Part shown: piece by piece, positions 24,445 to 28,595 of the stretch
How the letters are laid out: every line of letters starts with the position of its first letter
Position numbering within the stretch: position 1 is the first letter of the stretch
Assembly: GCA_031378715.1 (NCBI GenBank)
Contig: JANNEN010000007.1
Coordinates: forward strand, 1 to 28,595
Direction of reading: 5' to 3'
DNA: 28,595 bases
Source of the DNA: Emticicia sp031378715
GTDB taxonomy: Bacteria > Bacteroidota > Bacteroidia > Cytophagales > Spirosomataceae
Position numbers and translations under genes: made by a program
Notes under the pieces: generated by a model
The model's database searches: none
What the model was told of the DNA's origin: nothing
Seen by the model: the letters and a program-made list of their open reading frames with translations, nothing else

Positions 24445-27400
24445 TTGGAATTACTTAAAAAATATAGCACTTCGCCACCAACCCCAACCCAATTTCTCCC
24501 CAAAAGAGAAGGGCTTTTCTCAACCTATTATTCTAAAAGTAAATCCTTAATTTTATTTTTTTGGCTGTTCGGGTTTTTCCTTTCTCTCAATACTTTTGCC
24601 CAGTTTCCAGCGGGTGGGCGAATCCCAGGCATTGGCGGAGGCGGAGCGGCCACCCAAAGACCTACCACCAGCCCAACCAACAATGCCCGAACGCCCCGAC
24701 CATTTGGTAATAAATTATTTGAAGAAAAACGGGACACCACCCGTGTGAGTATTCCTGACTCGCTACGGAGCAAAGATTCGGGCTTACAATATACCGTGAA
24801 ATACATTGCCGAAGATTCTACAATTATGGACATCAAAAAACAAGCAATTTATCTCTATGGAAAAGCCAAAGTTATCTATAATGATATTGAATTAGAAGCC
24901 GATTATATCCAGCTCGACTGGGGCAAAAGTGAAGTTTTTGCCTACGGTTCGCCCGATACTACCCGAAAAGGTGATAAAGTGAAGGGCAAACCGATTTTTA
25001 CCCAAAGTGGTGATAAGTATAACACAGACACGATTCGGTATAATTTCAAATCTCGAAAGGCCGTAATCAAAGGAATTGTGACCCAACAAGGAGAAGGATT
25101 TGTGACGGGTGAACGGGTGAAAAAAGATGAACATGACGATATGTACTTGGTCAATGCCCGCTATACGACCTGCAATTTGAAAGAACCACATTTTCATATT
25201 TCGGCACGAAAAATTAAGTTAGTAAACAAAAAACAGGTTATTTCGGGGCCTTTTAACTTTGTTTTGAGCGGGATTCCGCTGCCCATTGGCTTACCTTTTG
25301 GTTTTTTTCCCGTGCCAAAAAACAAAGAAGCGGGAACGTCAGGGATTATCATGGGTACGTACGGCGAAGACCCCAACCAAAGAGGTTTTTTTTTCCGTGA
25401 CTTTGGCTATTATTTTGCTGTAAACGAACGCATTGGTGTAAAACTGGTCGGTCAGATTTATACCAAAGGTAGTTTCGGGCTTGGTGTACAATCGACTTAC
25501 TCGAAACGCTATAAGTATTCGGGAAATCTAAATTTTCAGTTCAATTACAATAATAATACGCCAGAAGTTGTCGCCAATGATGACAAAAATAATTATAAAA
25601 CTAAGGATTTTAATCTAAGTTGGTCGCACTCGCCCGCCAACAAACGCCCCGACCGTAGTTTTTCGTCGTCGGTCAATTTGCGTAGCAATGGCTTTAATCG
25701 AAATAACGTCAATACCGTCAATACACAAGAATATTTGAGTAGTACGTCCAATTCATCAATTCAAGTGGGGCGAACTTTTGCTCAAAAAGTGGTGACGAGT
25801 TCGGGTATCAATGTTTCACAAAATTTTACAACGGGGCAAACCGACGCTTCGCTCAATTATAGCATCGGCCTGAACCAGTTTAATCCTTTTGTGCCAGAAA
25901 AAAAGCAAATAGGAGAGTGGTACGAATCATTTCGGGTGGGACTGAACGTGAGTGGAGGTTACCAAGCAACTAACACGAGAGTAAACAGCATTACGAGTTA
26001 TTCGGACTATAAAATTATCCGACAAAACGCCGATGGCACTTTCTCATCTATCGAAGCCAAGCCACTAACCAATGAAGAAATTAGGCTGCGAGATGCTAAC
26101 CCACTGACCTTGACAGTTGAGCAGCGAGTATTGCAAAAAGCCTTGCAGGAACGATTGAGTAATGTCCGAAAATTGAATAGTTTGACGGCTCTCAACGATG
26201 TGTTGAAAGATGGGCAGTTCCGAACAACCTATTCTATACCGATTGCCTTACCCAATTTCAAGATTGCTCGCTACATTAATTTCACGCCCAGTATCTCGCT
26301 ACAAGGCGATATTTTCACCCAAAAACTTAACTATAAGTACATTTCGAGTGAAAATGCCGTAAAAATTGATACTCTCAAAGGCTTTTTCCCGACGTACCAG
26401 ACCTCGGTTTCGGCGGGAATGAATACCCGTATTTATGGTAAATATAATTTTAAAGGTAAGGGGCGTTTACAGGCAATACGCCACACGATAGCTCCTTCGG
26501 TGAGTTTGAGTTATGCTCCGAATTTTACTAAAAGACTTTTTCAGACCGATGAAAAAAATGCTAAATTGGGTTATGTCGTTAGGATTTCTAAGATTGTGAT
26601 TGATAGTGCGAGAAATACATTTAGATACGACACCCTCCGAAAACTCCTGCCCGTTTTCCCTACTTTGGGAGCTTCTGCGGGGGCTTCGGGTAATGTAAGT
26701 TTTAGTTTGACGAATCAATTAGAAGCAAAAATTCGGTCAAAATCGGATACTGCCGCCAAGGCATTTGAGAAAATTTCGTTGCTTGACAATTTAAGCCTCA
26801 GCACGGCCTATAATCTTTTGGCTATCGGTGACTCGATGAATTTATCAAACATTAATCTGAGTGCCAATACCAATCTTTTCAAGAACTTGATAAACCTTAA
26901 TTTTGGGGCAACGCTCGACCCGTATTTTTATCAAGCCGAAAAAGACCCCACGTTGGCAAGGCTAAATCCTGCGGGGCGAATCAGAAGATTTTACAAATGG
27001 CAAGTAATCAAAGACGGCGACGGGAAAATCATCAAGCCTTACGATGGGATTGCGACGCTACGCTCGGCTAATATTTCGATTTCTACCCGACTTTCACCCG
27101 AAACTTTTAATAAAGATAAAGCAAAACCCAAAGAAAAAACCTCCACCGATCCCACCAAAGCGGCCATGCAGAAGTTTATTGCCAATAATCCCGAGCTTTA
27201 TCTTGATTTTTCGATTCCTTGGAGTTTGAGTTTTGGTTATAACCTCAACTATAATCGGCAAGGTTTGGCCGATGCTCAAATCACGCAAGCCGTTACGATT
27301 CAAGGAGATTTGAGCCTTACCCCAAAGTGGAAAATCGGCTTTAATACGGGTTACGACATTCAGCTAAAAGCCCCAACACTAACCAATATTACCATCAATC

Positions 27401-27558
27401 GGGAGCTACATTGCTGGGATATGGCCTTCAACTGGACACCGATTTCGGGTTATTCGGCCCAAAGTAGTTATTCGTTTACGCTCAATGTGCGGAGTGCCTT
27501 ATTGCAAGAATTAAAGGTAAGCCGTAGAAGGCAGTTTGTGGGCAGTGGTGGGTTTTAA
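24445..27558 (+). CDS. lptD: LPS-assembly protein LptD (Bacteroidetes type, 1037 residues)
   Basis: The protein has a hydrophobic signal stretch (about 34-51, ending FAQ), then an OstA-type beta-jellyroll domain (DSTIMDIKKQAIYLYGKAKV, then ELEADYIQLDWGKSEVFAYG), which binds and passes LPS. ISARKIKL and SGIPLPIGLPFGFFPV start the plug/barrel, and the remaining ~750 residues are beta-barrel strands ending RRRQFVGSGGF with a terminal Phe. It is the outer-membrane LPS translocon component, unusually long as in other Bacteroidota. No ATG lies upstream of the signal peptide; only TTG at 24445 is in frame before it, and the ~30 residues between are encoded by a Pro-rich repeat-like leader (PPTPTQFLPKREGLF). 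The true start is therefore uncertain. It is divergent from the amidase–MCE operon. Confidence 0.88.
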   Translation: MELLKKYSTSPPTPTQFLPKREGLFSTYYSKSKSLILFFWLFGFFLSLNTFAQFPAGGRIPGIGGGGAATQRPTTSPTNNARTPRPFGNKLFEEKRDTTRVSIPDSLRSKDSGLQYTVKYIAEDSTIMDIKKQAIYLYGKAKVIYNDIELEADYIQLDWGKSEVFAYGSPDTTRKGDKVKGKPIFTQSGDKYNTDTIRYNFKSRKAVIKGIVTQQGEGFVTGERVKKDEHDDMYLVNARYTTCNLKEPHFHISARKIKLVNKKQVISGPFNFVLSGIPLPIGLPFGFFPVPKNKEAGTSGIIMGTYGEDPNQRGFFFRDFGYYFAVNERIGVKLVGQIYTKGSFGLGVQSTYSKRYKYSGNLNFQFNYNNNTPEVVANDDKNNYKTKDFNLSWSHSPANKRPDRSFSSSVNLRSNGFNRNNVNTVNTQEYLSSTSNSSIQVGRTFAQKVVTSSGINVSQNFTTGQTDASLNYSIGLNQFNPFVPEKKQIGEWYESFRVGLNVSGGYQATNTRVNSITSYSDYKIIRQNADGTFSSIEAKPLTNEEIRLRDANPLTLTVEQRVLQKALQERLSNVRKLNSLTALNDVLKDGQFRTTYSIPIALPNFKIARYINFTPSISLQGDIFTQKLNYKYISSENAVKIDTLKGFFPTYQTSVSAGMNTRIYGKYNFKGKGRLQAIRHTIAPSVSLSYAPNFTKRLFQTDEKNAKLGYVVRISKIVIDSARNTFRYDTLRKLLPVFPTLGASAGASGNVSFSLTNQLEAKIRSKSDTAAKAFEKISLLDNLSLSTAYNLLAIGDSMNLSNINLSANTNLFKNLINLNFGATLDPYFYQAEKDPTLARLNPAGRIRRFYKWQVIKDGDGKIIKPYDGIATLRSANISISTRLSPETFNKDKAKPKEKTSTDPTKAAMQKFIANNPELYLDFSIPWSLSFGYNLNYNRQGLADAQITQAVTIQGDLSLTPKWKIGFNTGYDIQLKAPTLTNITINRELHCWDMAFNWTPISGYSAQSSYSFTLNVRSALLQELKVSRRRQFVGSGGF

Positions 27559-27573
27559 GAAATCCAATACTTC

Positions 27574-28595
27574 TTACCCAACTTTCAACTCAAAAATCGT
27601 AATTTCGGGCAAAATTCCCAAACGTCCAGGGTAGCCGATATAGCCGAAGCCACGGTTTACGTACAATTTTTGGTCGTTTTCTTCGTATAATCCTGCCCAT
27701 TCTTTGTAGCGTAACTGCACGGGCGACCACTTGAAACTGCCCAGTTCAACGCCGTATTGCATTCCGTGGGTATGCCCAGCAAAGGCTACGTCGATGTCTT
27801 TGTGCTTGTCCAAGACCTGATTTCGCCAGTGACTTGGGTCGTGCGAAAGTAATAATTTTACGGGCAAATCACGGGCATTTTGTTGGGCTTTTTCCAGATT
27901 TCCATACTTCGCAAAGTTCCCCGCTCCCCAGTTCTGAATCCCCAAAATACCGATGCTTTCGCCATCAACTTTCACGGCACGGTGTTCGTCCATGAGCAAA
28001 TCCCAGCCCATTGTTTTGTGAGCATTCATCAAATCTTTGAGGTTTTGCACTTTCTTTTCGGGCGATTCCCACTGCGTATAGTCACCGTAATCGTGGTTGC
28101 CGAGGGTGGAAAAAGTGCCGAGCGGAGCTTTTATTTTCGAGAAAATATCAATGTAATCTTTCACTTCGGGGGCGATATTATTTACTAAATCACCCGTAAA
28201 GAAAAACATATCGGGTTTTTCTTTCATCAGCATTTCAACGCCACCTTTGACGGCGGTTTTATTGAAAAAACTTCCCGAATGAATGTCCGATAGTTGAGCG
28301 ATTTTCATTCCGTCAAACTGTTTTGGTAGGTTTTTCAGACGAAGTGTCACGTTTCTGACTCTGTAATCGTGGGCCCCCGAGAGTATGCCCCACGCCATTC
28401 CGCCAGCGTGCAAGCCGCCCACGGTCAGGGCGGTTTTTGCTAAAAACTCCGAGCGACTGATTTTTTCGGCAACGGGTTGGAGGGTTTCGGTAGAGATTTG
28501 GGCGGTGTTTCCTTCAAAAAAGTTAGCTGCCCACTTGCCCAAACGAATCAAGTCATCAATGATTAGGACGAGTACCGAAAATATTTTTGAAACAA
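27574..28595 (-). CDS. Metallophosphoesterase, partial (runs off the right edge)
   Basis: The frame is open to the window edge on the minus strand; a TTG at 28551 is not the real start, because coding continues as a hydrophobic stretch (FSVLVLIIDD) that looks like a membrane helix. The calcineurin-like motifs are all present: LSDIHSG, FTGDLVN, LGNHDYG, LSHDPSHW and GHTHGMQYG. The group resembles YaeI-like membrane-attached phosphoesterases; the substrate is unknown. A second hydrophobic, Ala/Gly-rich segment lies at TALTVGGLHAGGMAWG. It converges with lptD, 15 bp away, with no visible terminator between. Confidence 0.9.
   Translation of the reverse strand, partial: VSKIFSVLVLIIDDLIRLGKWAANFFEGNTAQISTETLQPVAEKISRSEFLAKTALTVGGLHAGGMAWGILSGAHDYRVRNVTLRLKNLPKQFDGMKIAQLSDIHSGSFFNKTAVKGGVEMLMKEKPDMFFFTGDLVNNIAPEVKDYIDIFSKIKAPLGTFSTLGNHDYGDYTQWESPEKKVQNLKDLMNAHKTMGWDLLMDEHRAVKVDGESIGILGIQNWGAGNFAKYGNLEKAQQNARDLPVKLLLSHDPSHWRNQVLDKHKDIDVAFAGHTHGMQYGVELGSFKWSPVQLRYKEWAGLYEENDQKLYVNRGFGYIGYPGRLGILPEITIFELKVG

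Overview
The window looks like chromosomal DNA of a Bacteroidota bacterium, most likely of the Cytophagales (Spirosomaceae/Arcicella/Emticicia type; the genus is a guess). The reasons are: promoters of the Bacteroidetes type (TAnnTTTG at -7) before several genes; almost no Shine-Dalgarno sequences; the L33–DUF4295 gene pair; a TlpA/DUF3738 fusion; the very large Bacteroidetes form of LptD next to an MCE protein and an amidase; and a Wzi/RemB-like outer-membrane protein. There are no rRNA or tRNA genes, no CRISPR array, no phage genes and no transposase. It reads as ordinary core and semi-core genome, in which the unusual material is repeats, one probable structured RNA and one rearranged protein.

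Layout. Positions 1-2440 (minus strand): a partial unknown protein carrying an in-frame structured repeat, a small lipoprotein, and an NADP-dependent MDR oxidoreductase. 2700-4535 (plus): a secreted thioredoxin/DUF3738 protein, then rpmG (L33) with a clear promoter and leader hairpin, then a 51-codon DUF4295 gene and a terminator. 4589-6076 (minus): rpoN (sigma-54). 6077-6606: a gap of about 530 bp whose part next to pfkB encodes a likely minus-strand structured RNA with its own terminator. 6607-8804 (minus): a PfkB-family sugar kinase and a GNAT-like protein. 8945-11292 (plus): a secreted tandem NIPSNAP protein, a YiaA/YiaB membrane protein and a membrane M50 peptidase. 11287-15778: an amino-sugar-like set made of an AGE-family epimerase (minus), a divergent ROK/NagC-type repressor (plus), a small ImmA/IrrE-like protease and an FAD-dependent oxidoreductase (both minus). 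15948-17526 (minus): a small unknown protein and ispH. 17808-20273 (plus): a Wzi/RemB-like outer-membrane protein and upp. 20499-22268 (minus): a D-Ala-D-Ala-ligase-like protein with a duplicated N-terminal domain. 22480-24243 (minus): MCE/MlaD-like protein and N-acetylmuramoyl-L-alanine amidase, divergent from lptD (24445-27558, plus). 27574-28595 (minus): a metallophosphoesterase cut by the window edge.

How the genes fit together. The right third is mainly envelope biogenesis: lipid transport (MCE), LPS assembly (LptD), peptidoglycan hydrolysis (amidase), a D-Ala-D-Ala-ligase-like enzyme and an outer-membrane beta-barrel. The middle is a possible sugar-handling unit in which the ROK protein probably represses the divergent epimerase. 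The left holds translation and transcription genes.

The most notable observations are: (1) the candidate ncRNA at about 6350-6608; (2) the near-gapless duplication of the pre-ATP-grasp domain at the C-terminus of the ligase-like protein; (3) a REP/MITE-like element read in frame inside a coding region; (4) four short arrays of 7-bp tandem repeats filling intergenic spacers; and (5) an lptD gene with no ATG, whose only start candidate precedes a repeat-like leader.
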